A stretch of DNA of 64,000 nt from Daphnia pulex (lineage: Eukaryota; Arthropoda; Branchiopoda; Diplostraca; Daphniidae). Shown here piece by piece: positions 9,096 through 21,293 of this stretch. Numbering within the stretch: the first letter of the stretch is position 1; every line of letters begins with the position of its first letter. Below the pieces are notes generated by a model. It was not told the DNA's origin. It did not search any database and saw nothing but the letters and a program-made list of their open reading frames with translations. Position numbers and translations under genes: made by a program. The DNA is taken from contig NC_060023.1 in the NCBI RefSeq assembly GCF_021134715.1, forward strand, positions 3,968,001-4,032,000, written 5' to 3'.

Positions 9096-12000
9096 CTATG
9101 TTCCGACAACGGCAAAGTTTTCCCTGATTAGGTAACGAGCCACGTCTTCCGTTGCAGACATGTTAAGAAAGACATGGTGGACTCCTGCCAAATAAAAAAT
9201 AAGTTAAATTTCATAAGATTTTAAAAAAACCTAGATGAAATTACCTGCGTTAATAACGTCACAAGTCTCAGCTATTTGTCTTTTTTTCATAATAGCCGTA
9301 GAAACGCAAATATGAGCCCATGGTTCTTCCAACAACGCTTTCACACCAGCAATTTTGCTCTTCCACAACTGCATCATTTCAAGAATAAGGTTTTCCTTGA
9401 GCATAATTGAATTGCATTGAACAAACTTACCAATGCTGGAAACGCAAGGAATTCTGGCACAATTTGGCGTAAACTGTTTTTTTCGCCAACCTGAAGATCC
9501 CTTGGTTAATTAGGCAAACTTTAAAGTCCCCATTGGCGTTCAAGTCGGACTGATGGACTGCTCGATGGAACTTGCCCTTGTCGTCCAGTAGGACGCACGG
9601 TTGTCCATAGTAAAAGTCAGAGTTCTCAGACAACTCACCCTTCCGCAAGTAACCGTAAAAGGCATTGAGGTCTTCCAATTTCGTCTACAGTAATGTTTAC
9701 ATTAGTTGATCAATAAATGGTCTAAAACACTGATAACAAATGCTACTAGAAATAAAAAATGAAATCATCTATAACCGCGACAATTGTTTACAAATATTAA
9801 AATGCCACATAAAGTGCAGAATGATAAACAATAAAAAAGGTGGTTACCTCGTAATCTTCCACATTGGATGGCCTCAAATAGAGCTCATCTGCGCTAAAGA
9901 TTGAGGCAACAGTACAGTGCTGTGTACGAGTCGGCCATGGCTTCACCAGGAACCCAGTAGACAATAGGGGTACATTGCGGAACTCGGGCATGCCAAATTT
10001 CACGTTTAGTAGTGCGTCTCGACGGATTAGTCTTAACAAAGAATTTGAACACAATGTAGACAAGTTGCTGCTATGGAAGCAACAGTTGATTTTGAAAAAA
10101 AAAATTGCTTCTTTGCAAGCAATATAGAAACCAAGAGAAAAGAAATGTTTCTACACAAGTGCTGCAGAGAGAGCAATTTTAAGATGAAACACACTAAAAT
10201 CTGCTGCTATGCGAGGAAATTATTTGGCAGAATAAATTACCGTATGTGGGATAGGCCATCCACCGTTTTCAGAAACGTGGCTTGATGAACTGTAGTACCT
10301 TCGATAGAGCAAAACTCGGTAATTTCATCATCAGTCCACGTACGTGATGCCCGAATTCCAGTTAAGCAGCAGCGATAAGCAAGTGGCTGCTCCTGCTCCT
10401 GTTCTTCGTAAAGTTGGATGTTGCCGTAGTCGACGAACTCTACTTCGACTCCCTTCGCCGTAACTTTATCCCTGTACCACGTGCCGTCATCGTGGTATTT
10501 GGCGGCACATTCCTTGCGTTTTTTTACAACAACAGACTCTGAAAAGGGTGAAACAAAGGAAAACGTAGTTGACGCAAATTATAACGAAATTTGCATGAAG
10601 ACATACTTAGCTCCATGGTGTTTAGATCGTCCTGTATACGCTTCAACTGGCTCTCTTCGGAGACGAGCTGAATGGTGAATGCCGCAAGATTGACGGCACT
10701 GTTAACAAACACTTGATATTCGCCCTCAAGTTCGTTCTGAAAGGCAAGATCTGTAAAAACGCCACCACCAGAACCTATCGCTCTTCGTCGGCTACTTGTA
10801 GGAGGAAGAAATGGGGTGTTCACAGATGGGCCAGTGACGTAAATTAATGGGTTAAACATCCTATCAGCTACTTCCTGTATGGATTCTTCAACTACTTCGT
10901 TTGTCTCTTCTCTTCTTGTCTCTTCAACAACTTCATTGAGCTCACTCCTGGTAAGAGCAATCTTCACCATGGTCAGCCTTTCTACCATTTTCTCTCTGTG
11001 GTGTTGGAAAATTTCACTGATGAAATCACGAACACTGTCTTCAATTTGGAAATGCTTCGCCAAATTTTCATAAGCATCAAGTTCCTTTAGGTAGCTCTAT
11101 AGAAAACGTTATTGTAGCATTCTATGGTGAAAACCTTTGCGATTCTTGCGGGTTCACGTCACATTTCTGTTCAAGTTTTCGCAAGTTCCTGTGTGAAAAA
11201 TCTGTAAAGCTGTGCTTACCTCCATTTCTTGTATAACAACTGGGGAAACCGCAAAACATATTTCTTTTGGTGCAGAATTTAAGAAAGAAAACAATGGCGA
11301 TGTTTTCTCGATGTAGAGACACTGTCTTTCAATCAATAGACAAACTTCTTTCCAGTACACGTACAGCTCGTGATTACATGTAATGATGTCACTGCACCTC
11401 CTCTAGCGTATGAAAAATCCGTCGGCATCTGTACATGTTTCAAGCAAACCACGTACCTAAAACAAAAAGGAAATTACGTTGAAACCAGAAAAAAACATTG
11501 TTGTAATGATAGCAATGTTACGTAGTTAATTAGAAAACTGCTGCAATGAGAGCAATAGAAATTACAGCACGGTCGTAAAAATAAAAAAAAATTGCTGCTA
11601 GAGCAACATTGCTGGAATTGAAACATTTTAAAAATTGCTGCTAGAGCAATATCACTGGATTTGAAAAAAATTAACAAATTGCTGCTAGAGCAACATCATT
11701 GGAATAGAAACATAAAAAAAAATTGCTGCTAGAGCAACATTAATGGATTTGACACATTTTAAAAAATTGCTGCTAGAGCAACACAACTGAATTTAAAAAA
11801 AATTCCACTTTTACAGAATATTTGAGGTTATCTAGCAACATTTCGATGTTAGTATTGTCTCTGGATGACAAAACTTGACTAATTAGCTTTTGGATTTCCG
11901 AAGGATTTGTTGGCAAGTAGGAAATTTGTAACTGATCAATAGAGTCCAGGAAGGTACCCAACGCCTTTGAACTTTAAAGTCTTTTCCGCTCAATTGCGTT

Positions 12001-12218
12001 GTAGTCCAGTCAATTGTAGGATTCCAGTTTTCGTTGGTATTCTAGAAGAGAGGATAATTTTCCTTGTTTCGGACCCATATTAATGGCCATCACCTCTGTA
12101 GCTTTTTCAGAGTCGAGGAGAGACTCGTGCAATTGCCATTGCTCTTCCATGAATCCTTTCAACTCACTGTAGATTGGTTCAATTTCTCTTAGAGTTGTGC
12201 TGGCATCACGGTACTTTT
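9096..12218 (-). CDS. Multi-Tudor-domain protein gene, 5'-truncated
   Basis: Minus-strand exons read: about 12218-12010, 11960-11816, 11391-11220, 11096-10607, 10538-10241, 10031-9848, 9684-9431, 9368-9245 and 9184-9096 (TAG). Most junctions have good GT/AG sites, and the frame carries across 11220/11096, 10607/10538, 10241/10031 and 9848/9684. N-terminal exons are helical and charged. The 10.6-kb exon ends in a first Tudor unit (VNSAVNLAAFTIQLVSEES) completed by TWYRDKV and the hallmark VEFVDYGN. A second extended Tudor unit follows (SIFSADELYLRP ... GQPCVLLDDKGKFHRAVH). Tudor proteins bind dimethyl-arginine on Piwi proteins in germline piRNA granules, so that role is inferred. Two in-frame stops lie between the two 5'-most exons (12007-12009 and near 11971), and the 9431/9368 junction does not keep phase with the best sites. 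The 5' end abuts a CASC3 copy, so this may be a decaying partial copy. Confidence 0.7.
11592..11805. repeat. 44-bp tandem repeat with hairpin core, five copies
   Basis: TTGCTGCTAGAGCAA occurs perfectly at 11592, 11635, 11679, 11723 and 11767, at intervals of 43, 44, 44 and 44 bp. The core is self-complementary at its ends (TTGCT/AGCAA). A degenerate version is visible upstream near 11537. The array sits in an intron of the Tudor gene. Confidence 0.9.
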
Positions 12219-12231
12219 CTTCTTCAATAAG

Positions 12232-13215
12232 GAAATTCAAGTAGAGAGCAACAAAGAGGTGGATGCACCAGTTGGAGCAACAGAGGAAGTGCAGGAAGAG
12301 TCTCATGTGGAAGAAAAAACAACCTGAAAGCAGTAAAGACGAAGAAGGTGAGCTAGTTGAAGGTGAAGAAGGCGAAGAAGTTGAAGGCGAACATGAAGAA
12401 GAAGAGGTTGTAGAAAGAGAAAAGGGAGAAGGTGATAGAGAAGAAAGTGACGACGAAGATGCTCTAGCCAAGCCATTAGATGATGATGAAGACCGCCAAA
12501 AGCCTCAATATATTCCGAAAAGAGGTGGCTTTTTTTAACACGATGTTCGAAATCACGAAAAAGTTGCAGAGGCAGCCACATAAATATAACAAGTTTCCCT
12601 TTTAACTTGTTTCATTGTAAATGATAATATTTTTCAACATTTGTGTAGTAAAGAGCCTGTAGCCAGAGTAGTGGTGGAAAAACCGAAGAAGACGAGAAGT
12701 GAAGCCACCGATCGTTGGGGTCATGATATGTTTGACCCAAATCAGCAAGAGCCCAAGAGTGACCAAGAGTTGGTTGATCACTACGGATGCAACATTCGCC
12801 GGCAAGTAGGAGATTCGAGGTAATGCACGGTTAACGAGTTAGCAACAATCTACTTTTCACTAACCGTCAGGTGAATCTATTTTTTACAGATTGGGCCTTC
12901 GCATGTGGTCGTAACAAGTGGGATGTTACACCATGGAAAGATGAAGATGCTTATTCTCGGCCTCGCGGACGAGATGGTGTCGTCTCAAGAGGTGTTCCCT
13001 CAGAACGCGTCTGTGTATTGGAACGCAGTCACGATTCCCGTCCGCCCACGCAGCGTCAAGAAATGCCTAAGAAGGATGTTAATCGTGGAGGTGCAATTGG
13101 TTTTTCGGGACCCCCTAGCGATGAAGCCTCGCCTCGAGGAAGAGGAGAAAAGATTGTACCTGGTCGTCGGGAGGTTTATAATCCCAACTCGGTTCCCAGA
13201 AGCTTTTTTTTAAAA
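12232..13215 (+). pseudogene. CASC3/Barentsz (exon-junction complex core) copy, broken
   Basis: Spans an acidic Glu-rich segment, then the Btz (SELOR) signature in pieces: PQYIPKRGGFF; RWGHDMFDPNQQEPKS followed by QELVDHYGCNIRR; then a later exon with NKWDVTPWKDEDAY and an RG-rich tail. In CASC3/MLN51 this region wraps eIF4A3 in the exon-junction complex. Lesions: a frame change inside the acidic region (VEEKTT versus ESSKDEEGE frames near 12310-12325), a TAA directly after GGFF (12536-12538) where the family has FF-E/Q-HD, and a further TAA about 45 bp later. Introns appear retained, so it is a DNA copy, not a retrocopy. It lies head to head with the truncated Tudor gene. Identification rests on the Btz motifs. 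Confidence 0.75.
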
Positions 13216-13296
13216 TAAAGCTTATTATATGCTGGTATAACATTGATTCTATTCGTAAATGCCATTGTCCGACTTTCCACTGAATTGAATGTTTAG

Positions 13297-14857
13297 ATTA
13301 TTTTGATCTTTGTCTCCTTGACGGCCTACGGTTCGACGTCCTCTGCCCAGCAACCAACCACCTGGACCAGCCCTCACTTTTACTACCATTACAACACCCT
13401 ACTAACCCTGCCTACCCAGAAGGTCTCAGCCGATGAAAAAGCAGGAAATAAGCAGCAGCTTTTCACTAATTACAACGATCACAGTATGCAAAACACCTTA
13501 GGATCTCATGTCGTACTGCTAACAACATGCCTGAGGGATCTGAAAAGTAAGTTTAGATAAAACAAAAGTTTCTAATGGGAATTCGGATAAATTACGTTTA
13601 CAAACTATTATCAGCTACGAAAGCCGATTTGGTGCACACACATTCCGAGGTCGAAAATGTTAAAAAGGAACTGAATAAGCTGAAAGGTGATTTTTTATTA
13701 TTTTCGTTTACAAACAAAGAATAATTGAAAATTTGAAATAACCAATGATTTCTCAGATACTTAATTTAACTCGACGTCAAATCCACTTTTGGCCAATGTT
13801 ATAGCCACGGTGGAAAGTATGAAAAAAGAGATGACTGGTATGGTCACTAAAACTGATTTCGCACAGACTTTGGACTTAAAGGCCGACAAAACAGCGTTGA
13901 ACTTAAAGGCCAACATAACAGCGTTGGAATTAAATGCCGACATAACAGTTTTGAACTTAAAGGCCGACAAAACAGCATTGGATTTAAAGGCCGACAAAAC
14001 AGCGTTGGCACAGACTACGCAACGCTTGGATGAAACTCACACATCACGTGTCGAAAGCGTAAAAAATAAACTGACTGACGTAATCGCTACAGTTGAAAAT
14101 CTGAAAATAGATACAGATGCTGGTAAGTTCAATCAATCCCGCTACATTTTTGTTTCACACTCTGATTGAAAAAAAATCAAATTCAATTTTAATTTAATTG
14201 CCAGCGAGCACTCCTTTCAGTATTGGTCGAATGCCTAAATCTTGTGCCGATCCGCAGCAAATTGGTCACCGGAAAAGCGGATTGTTTTCAGTCAAGGGCG
14301 ACAAAACTATCGACAACATCTACTGTGATTTTACAAAACCAATGACTGAAGCAGGTACCGACTAAAATATTCAAACAAAAATTGTCCATCAATTAATTCA
14401 CAATTTCGGTGGACAGGCTTTCAAAAATTGATCGGTCAGGTCGACGTTAAAGTAACGCCCATTTATTTTTACGCCCAAAAATCATTAGGCTTTGGGACTC
14501 TCAACGCCATTGTTCCATTTGATTTGCTGAGATTAAATAAACGTGGGGAATGCCATGAACACTAATGGAGTATTTGTCGCTCCTACATCAGGCAAATACT
14601 TTTTCACTTTTTCGGGTGTTAGTGATCGTAGCAGCGTGCGTCTTAATCTGCAATTGAATACAGCAACCGTAGATTGGTCAAGGATAACGCAAGGGATCGG
14701 AGTTGGTGAATATCAAACATTTTCGCTTAAATCCACCTTGCAACTTGCTAAGGGCGACCAAATTAGACTCATATTAATAGATGGAATACTCCACGATCAC
14801 GCCCACCATTTCACCAATTTTGTTGGTCAGCTACTCAAGGAAGACATCTTTCATTAA
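13297..14857 (+). pseudogene. C1q-domain secreted protein, copy 1 (broken)
   Basis: Exon starting at 13297 encodes a signal-peptide core (IILIFVSLTAYGSTSSA) and a Gln/Tyr/His-rich region. It is followed by a small exon (TKADLVHTHSEVENVKKEL), a coiled-coil exon with a 9-residue repeat (13871-14010), a Cys-containing exon (PKSCADPQQIGHRKSG ... YCDF), and a C1q β-sandwich exon ending in an HFTNFVGQLLKED-like tail and TAA. The first exon with the ATG is missing, as the duplication starts in intron 1. The coiled-coil exon has a TAA near its start (ATACTTAATT, where copy 2 has ATACGCCATT). A 1-bp frame change falls before GNAMNTNGVFVAP (about 14532-14542). So it cannot make the full protein. Confidence 0.75.
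13871..14010 (+). repeat. 27-bp coding repeat, five units
   Basis: Five 9-residue units of the form L-(D/N/E)-L-(K/N)-A-(D/N)-(K/I)-T-(A/V) run in frame through the coiled-coil exon of C1q copy 1. C1q copy 2 lacks the expansion at the same place, so it arose after the duplication or was lost there. Confidence 0.8.
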
Positions 14858-15792
14858 AAGGCATGCAAACGCCAATTTTGAAAGAACCAATTTTGATTAC
14901 GGAAACAATTTCTAACAAAACATGCATAGTTTACTTTTGTTTGCCCTTAGAAGACAAATTGCAATTGGAAAATGGCGAATGTTCTATTTTTATTGGACTG
15001 GGAATAGTTACACTAGTTACAAATAAAGCAATGGTGTCGATTTGTTTATTATTTATTACAGATCCCTGCCTATTTTAAAGAAAAAAAGTTCTGATTCTAC
15101 TAGGAGCTTGTCAAAACTTAATTAAAACCCAACGGCCTCATGGAATCATATAGAACGGTTGAATGGGTTTGAAAATCGTGCTACTTGCTATACTAACTTG
15201 CTAAGTCGGAAACCAACCATATGCCAGGTTAGTGAGGCATTATTAAGGGCTAGTCAATTTCAATTTCGTTTTTGGTACAGTAGGATGCAGGAAAATGTGT
15301 TGCTTTGGCCATTAAACTTCCTTGGCGGGCAGGGCATATTTTCCTGCAATCTAATAAGGAAATGGTTCACCCATACATGAAACAAAAGGCCTAACTTTCA
15401 ACAACACTAGAAAGGCAGAACGTTCTCCTCCTCGTGTTGTCGTCTTGCCCGGGCAGAAAAACCGGTTCACGGACGGTAGTTCGGTTCAGCTAAACACAAT
15501 CAAAATCTTTAGGGTGGAAAACGATGAAAATTATCCGTCAAAATAAAAAGGAACAAGAAACAAACAAACATCGAAAAATTCATTTGTCTGTTAAAATAGA
15601 ATCGCCAATGCAATGGCAAAATTGCCTGTTTTTTTTACGTCACTGACGGTCAGCGGTCCGGTAAGAAATGAGGAACGAGAAAGAAATGAGAGAAACGAAG
15701 AAATGAGCCTACAAATGTGTCCTGATTTATCGTGCTAAATTACTTATTAAACAACTCGTAGGTTGCTTGGGCACATTGGAAAATAGCCTACC
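14858..15792. other. Non-coding part of block A
   Basis: AT-rich sequence downstream of C1q copy 1. Short open frames are present but none has a recognisable domain or splice structure. Confidence 0.45.
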
Positions 15793-17580
15793 AATCTCTG
15801 ACAACGACCCCTGTCTATTATAACAAAACCAAAAACTGGAACAACAAACAAACCTCATCTATTGGAAGTTAGCATGCCACTTTGAAAACTCAACTCATTC
15901 AAAAACGAACAACAAGAGCAGAAAAACCTTCACCAACCTCTCTCAAGTGCTTTTACAATTGATTTAAGACCAAACAAGAGAAAAGGAAGGAAAATGATGG
16001 CATTGAGTCAAGTCGGAATCATTATTAAAATTCCAATAAAGGATCCCCCTAGTTGAGGTCTTGCCTTTGTGTCCGGTTCCGAGTGGATTTGCAACCTCTG
16101 TCCAGGTACTCGTTCGTCAATTGCACACGTCGAAAATTACCGAATGGCAGCGATGAAATGAAACCAGTCGGCCAGGAAAATATAAGACCAAAGTTGGCTG
16201 CAAACGGATTTCAGTGGTTCTGCTAAACGTCACTGCAATTCCACAATGCTGTTGACAATGAAAGAAACATAAATTAAAAATCACACACACACAGACGACG
16301 CGATCACTTTGAAATTGAGGGATTTGACTGTCTGACAACTGATCACGACAATAGCATCAATCAAACTAAATCTGTTAATCCCAAGACCTTGACAAAAAGT
16401 GTTGATCCTTGAAGTAATAATTTGTTTGGTACTTGAAAGAAAAGCAACTGGAAGAGATAGGCGCAAATTTCCTTTTTGATGACCCATTCCCCTTTCACAA
16501 AATAATCAAAAGGAGACGAAATGTGAAACGAAATAATCCGAAAAAAATAAATAAAAAAGAACATACCATTCCCGGCTCCAACGAAAAAAGGCAACCATTT
16601 TGCCTTGTCCCTTTCTCCTTATGACATTTTCACACTGTTTCTTAAAATCAGTCGGTGAAAAAATGTCCCAGCCAAACGGACAAGGATCCAGGTGGAAAAG
16701 CAAGCTGAAGCATGAGATGAGGTTACTGCCAACTCCAGCAGCTCTTGGTGCCAAACCCTGTTTTAAAAATTCAATTTCTAGATCAATTTTACGAAAGCAG
16801 CGTCCGTCCGTCAGATGACACATTTAATCTAAATTAGGGGTATAGTGGGAAACTGTGGTGGGAAAAGTAAAAACACTGATATTGAAATAACCAATCAGTT
16901 TTAATCAGTTTTAATACAGCAATGTAGCGGAGTAGAGAAAAAAAAACATCTTGAATGAAATCAATTTAGGCTCATCAGACGACATAAGGTTTGATCAATT
17001 GTTAAAAAGAAAAACAACAATTTGAATTCCCACACAAGAAAACTAGGTTCATTAGGCTATTACGGAACCCAGATCTGGGGAAGAGCTAGCTTGGCAACTT
17101 CAACAACGTCCAATCAACAATATTTTTCTATGTACAGTGCACTGTGAGAAAACTTTTTTTTGTGATGTGAATTTCATTATGTGAGGATATTGACAAGAAA
17201 ACTTCAAAGGTTTTTGTACTGAGCTCAACACTGTGACTTAATTTGATATTCTGGGCTTTAGAAAATGGCCTCAGAATTGTGTGTATCTTATAGTTAATAC
17301 AAGACAAAAATAATTTGTGGAATCAAATTCTACAATAAGCCAGGAAATTTAAGATAACAAATGAAAAAAGTCAATCAAGGGTTTACCAATTTACAGCTAG
17401 ATACCATGACTGCTTCAGATTGTAATTGCAATTCAATCATGTCTGCTCAAAATATGGCTCTTTACAGGTGATATGTCACGAGGAAAATGTGTAACACCAC
17501 CCACAATGACCAGTTCACCAAATTCAGAAGCAAAATATTTTTCTCAGCTGCTCACATCTATTTTCAAAATTTTTTTTTAG
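15793..17580. other. Duplicated non-coding part of block A
   Basis: Matches 22141-23065 and 30796-31740. It may contain minus-strand exons: an ATG-Val-Ala-Phe-Phe segment with a GTATGT donor near 16575-16595 has a positional equivalent at about 22940-22985. The two encoded peptides diverge beyond the first few codons, so I do not call a gene. Confidence 0.4.
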
Positions 17581-19430
17581 ATTGGAATAATCAGCAATAC
17601 ATGCAGCAAAGGTTAATAGTCTTAATACCATCCATACTAGTGAGACACTCGGTAACAATGCTAATGGAATATAAGCACTAATATTCTCCACCACCCTAAC
17701 AGATTAAATGTTATTATCTGCTGTGTATAGCTCTGGCTCGTTCAAAACACTTCTACAGATTTAGTTAAATATTTAATTATTACTGATTAATTTAAAGTAA
17801 AGCCAAGTTTTTTTTCTCACACACGTAAAACAAAATAATTCGTATTTGGTGTGCCAGTGGGAGAAACGATTGTGGAATAGATTTGCTGTCAGATAAGAAC
17901 GAGAAGTAAGCGTTAACTATAGTGGCATCCCCCCCCCCCTTCTACCACATTTTTATCAAGATATATAACAGCTGAAGTTACAATAACAAATTACAGGTTG
18001 TCAAGATAAAACAAAATCCAAGGAAACAATTGGCTCGCGGGCATGAAAGTCAAAAAAGTGGCATAAAAATACCGTCAAATTCATCGAGAAGCTTGAAAGT
18101 GAACCGGTTCTTTCTCTAATTTAAAGACAGTACGACAAGGTAGTGCGTTATCAAATCAAGATCGCGTAAGTAAACTTAAAGGTCTGATACGATTTGATGA
18201 GTTTGGCGAGAAATTTCTTATTGATTAAGATGCGATCGTTGCCCACTCCCAATTTTACGAAGCTCTTTATAAATAAAAAAATTGTTCAACCTTAAACCAA
18301 AGCCATCTTGGTGAAAAACAATAGATGTGGGGTAAAGGGTCGGCAGGGAGAATGTCAAGATGGAAATGTGCAAAAAGAAGTAGTGTCCCGAAATGAATCA
18401 ACTATAAAATGCAAGGTAAATGGAAAAGTTGCAAATGAACTCGTTATATCTGCTTTTGGCGGCTTTTGGCTTGAATCAATTTATAAACCAACGACGACCA
18501 TTCAACATAGTCTGTGACTTGCGCTACACGATCTTGAAATTCTGCTCTCACTGAGTTACAGCTCACGATATCCCAAAAACGGTTGGAAATATTTCAGCAG
18601 TCCCTCATCTCTTACAGCGTCAGACGCGATCGTTAGTTATCTGAATCAGGAAGTGTACATCTGTACAGTGCATATCAATTTCATCGACATTTCTAATCGA
18701 GAAAGCATTCCTCCGAGAAAACCTTTATTTTCATTATTTACCAACGCACTTAAAAAAACAAAATTAAATTTAAGTAATTTCACTTTTAAATACAAAAATA
18801 AATTTTAAAATTATATCTATTAAACGCCAAATCCTTTCCTCTCAATTCGTCATGATTTCCTCTCAGCTTTTAATCATTAGTGAAATGATAAATTTTTTCT
18901 TCGAATCCCTCAGTCTGCAAGATGTTTTGTAGACCCCTTCTCCACAAACAAGTTGAGCATTAAAAGCTATAAATACTACGAACTTGACAGAAAATAGCAA
19001 GCTTTTTTGTGGCTTTTTATTAGCGCTCACCTACAACTCATTTAGCAACGAACAGATTTCGTGACTTTCATAACAGGTTTTCTCAAAAAATGGGAAAAAG
19101 TTGTTTCGTCCAGACAAAAAAAAACAAATAAATATTTACTATTTAGACGATAGACAACAGATGCGAGATCAGATTCCTAGAACTGGAAATGCGTGCGCAG
19201 AAGAATTGATGAGACCAACAAAGTTCAAGTTTAAAACCTTTTTTTTAACACAAAATGGAAATTTGTGAGATGGTTATCAGTTCACGTCAAAGGAAAACGC
19301 ATAACTAATCATTTAGAAAATAAAACTAGACTCGCGATACATTTGGTCAAGTCGTTTCTTCTTCCATTTCAGCGGTTGATTCAGACATTTCGAATAAATG
19401 GCAAATTAACCGACGGCAATGCAAAATCCG
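17581..19430. other. Spacer between duplication blocks
   Basis: AT-rich with a C-run near 17930. The 3' part (about 18950-19260) resembles 21820-22120 (shared GACTTTC..AACAGG and GCAGAAGAAT.GAT.AGACCAA), indicating a further local duplication. No gene was recognised. Confidence 0.45.
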
Positions 19431-19433
19431 CAC

Positions 19434-19472
19434 TATATAAAGGGCGACCATTTCCCCAGTTTTCCATCAGTC
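19434..19472 (+). promoter_or_regulatory. Core promoter of C1q copy 2: TATA box and initiator
   Basis: TATATAAA at 19434-19441 is followed 33 bp later by TCAGTC at 19467-19472, the arthropod initiator consensus (TCAGT). The predicted start site is about 50 bp upstream of the ATG at 19519. Copy 1 lacks this promoter because its duplication begins in intron 1. Confidence 0.75.
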
Positions 19473-19518
19473 GTCGCCAGTTTTACGATCCAGTAAAAAA
19501 CTCGCAGCCATCGCAACC

Positions 19519-21293
19519 ATGAAATACCCGGTAATTAAAAAAAAATCATTGCTAATTTATTTATATGCTGGTTAAATATTGATTCAATTCGTAAATGCCA
19601 CTGTCTGACTTCCTACTGAATTGAATTTTCAGATTATTTTGATCTTTGTCTCCTTGACGGCCTACGGTTCGACGTCCTCTGCCCAACAACCGACCACCTG
19701 GACCAGCCCTTACTTCAACTACCATTACAACACCCCACTGGACCTGCCAACCCAGAAGGTCCCGGCCGATGAAAAAGCAGGAAATCCGCAGCAGCTATTC
19801 ACTAATTACAACGATCACAGTATGCAAAACACGCTAGGATCTCATGTCGTACTGCTAACGACATGCCTGAGGGATCTGAAAAGTAAGTTACAAATGAATT
19901 AAAATTCGTTTCTAATGATAATTCAGATAAATTATTTGAAATTTAGCTACGAAAGCCGATTTGGTGCACACACATTCCGAGGTAGAAAATGTTAAAAAGG
20001 AACTGAATAAGCTAAAAGGTGATTTTTTATTATTTTCGTTTACAAACGAAGAATAATGGAAATTTGAAATAACTCCATTGATTTCTCAGATACGCCATTT
20101 AACTCGACGTCAACTCAACTTTTGGCCAATGTTATGGCCACGGTCGAAAATATGAAAAAAGAAATTATCACCAAAAACGATTTGGCACAGACTACTTAAC
20201 GATTGGACGAAACTCACACATCACGCGTCGAAAGCGTAAAGAAAGAATTGAGCAACGTAATGACTAAAAATGAAAAATTTGAAAATTAATACAAATGGTA
20301 AGTTCACTAATCCCTAAGTTTTAAAATTACCATGCCTAAGGGATCTGAAAACTGAAAAGTAATGAATTTTACTACCAATCTAATCACATTGAGACTTCGT
20401 ATTATTTATGAATTTATGGATTAAACTGCAACGACGGTTTAAAAATCTTTTTTTGCAGAAAATACGGAGGGACTGGTGGTGACCAATACTAAAGTTCAGG
20501 AATTGACCTCGCAACTTACAAGTTAAATTTCTCAAATATCAATTTATACTGACAACCACAAACTTGACCATTTTGACTGTATTCTCGGTGAAAACAGAAA
20601 GTACGGCCGCATCGTCCATTGGCAAAATCCCAGTCTCATGCGGAGATCTTCATCAGATCGGCCACAAGAAAAGCGGATTGTACTCTGTCATGGGAAGTAA
20701 ACAAGTCGAAAACGTCTATTGCGATTTCACTAAACCAACTGGAGATGCAGGTAAAATAATGGCCGTCTTGTTTAGAACAGCACAGAGGTTTATAACTTTA
20801 GATGATGCCATTTAAAGGGTTGCAGAAATGGATCGGCTACGCTAACGTGAAATCAACTCTGGTCTACTTCTACGCTCTGCGGAATAGTGCCTTCGACGAA
20901 GCCAATGTTCCCATTCCGTTTCAGAGCGAAAAAATTAACATGGGTGGAGGAATGAATTTGTCAACGGGAAAATTCACGGCACCCGTCTAGGGAGTCTATT
21001 TCTTTTCTTTTACGGGATTGGCTGGCTTCTCAAGTACTTCGCAAACAAAGGGATTGAAAATCGCTTTTTACTTAAACGGCAATTACCTCAGTACGGCTGA
21101 GGTGGGTGAGGCAAACACCCCTGGCCACTCATCCACGCTAACGATGCAATCAACGCTAAGTATGCAAAAGGGAGATCAAATATGGTTGCAGATTTGGTTC
21201 ATTTCACCCGGTGTCACATTGTGGGACAGCAATTATCACCATAATCATTTCACTGGTTTTCTTCTGCACGAAAAAATGTTTTTCTCGCTTTAA
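19519..21293 (+). pseudogene. C1q-domain secreted protein, copy 2 (promoter intact, frame broken)
   Basis: Exon 1 (19519-19530, MKYP) has a GTAATT donor. Exon 2 (19633-19882) completes a signal peptide (IILIFVSLTAYGSTSSA). Exon 3 is 19947-20018. Exon 4 (from 20090) is coiled coil. Later exons encode PVSCGDLHQIGHKKSGLYSV ... YCDF and a C1q fold (WIGYANVKSTLVYFYAL ... KGDQIWLQIW ... HFTGFLLHEK). Secreted C1q-like lectins are expanded in Daphnia and are presumed to act in innate recognition. Three nonsense changes are seen: TAA after DLAQTT in exon 4 (copy 1 has CAA there), a stop at the end of the following short exon unless it is skipped, and TAG inside the C1q domain (GKFTAPV then stop, before GVYFFSF). 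The promoter and splice sites look intact, so transcription is plausible but a full product is not. Confidence 0.75.

Larger units (their letters stand above)
13225..17580. repeat. Segmental duplication block A
   Basis: Matches block A' in order: the C1q gene with flanking intron 1 sequence (13225 onward versus 19550 onward), 15793-16680 versus 22141-23065, and 16690-17580 versus 30796-31740. Shared landmarks include TCTCTGACAACGACCCC, AACAAACCTCATCTATTGG and AAGGATC(C/G). The copies have diverged by many indels. A' is interrupted by the BEL/Pao element at 23066. Confidence 0.75.

Noticed and set aside
11592..11805. CRISPR array
   Set aside because: Regular spacing with a palindromic core superficially fits, but the spacers are near-identical to each other and the sequence is an intron of a eukaryotic gene.
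12010..12471. Single long minus-strand ORF reading across the acidic CASC3 region
   Set aside because: The Ser/Pro/Leu-rich N-terminal part is the antisense of the CASC3 Glu-rich segment. Only the part after the splice acceptor near 12218 fits the Tudor gene.
16117..16823. Minus-strand gene shared by blocks A and A'
   Set aside because: Possible exon starts are positionally conserved, but the encoded peptides diverge at once and no domain is seen.
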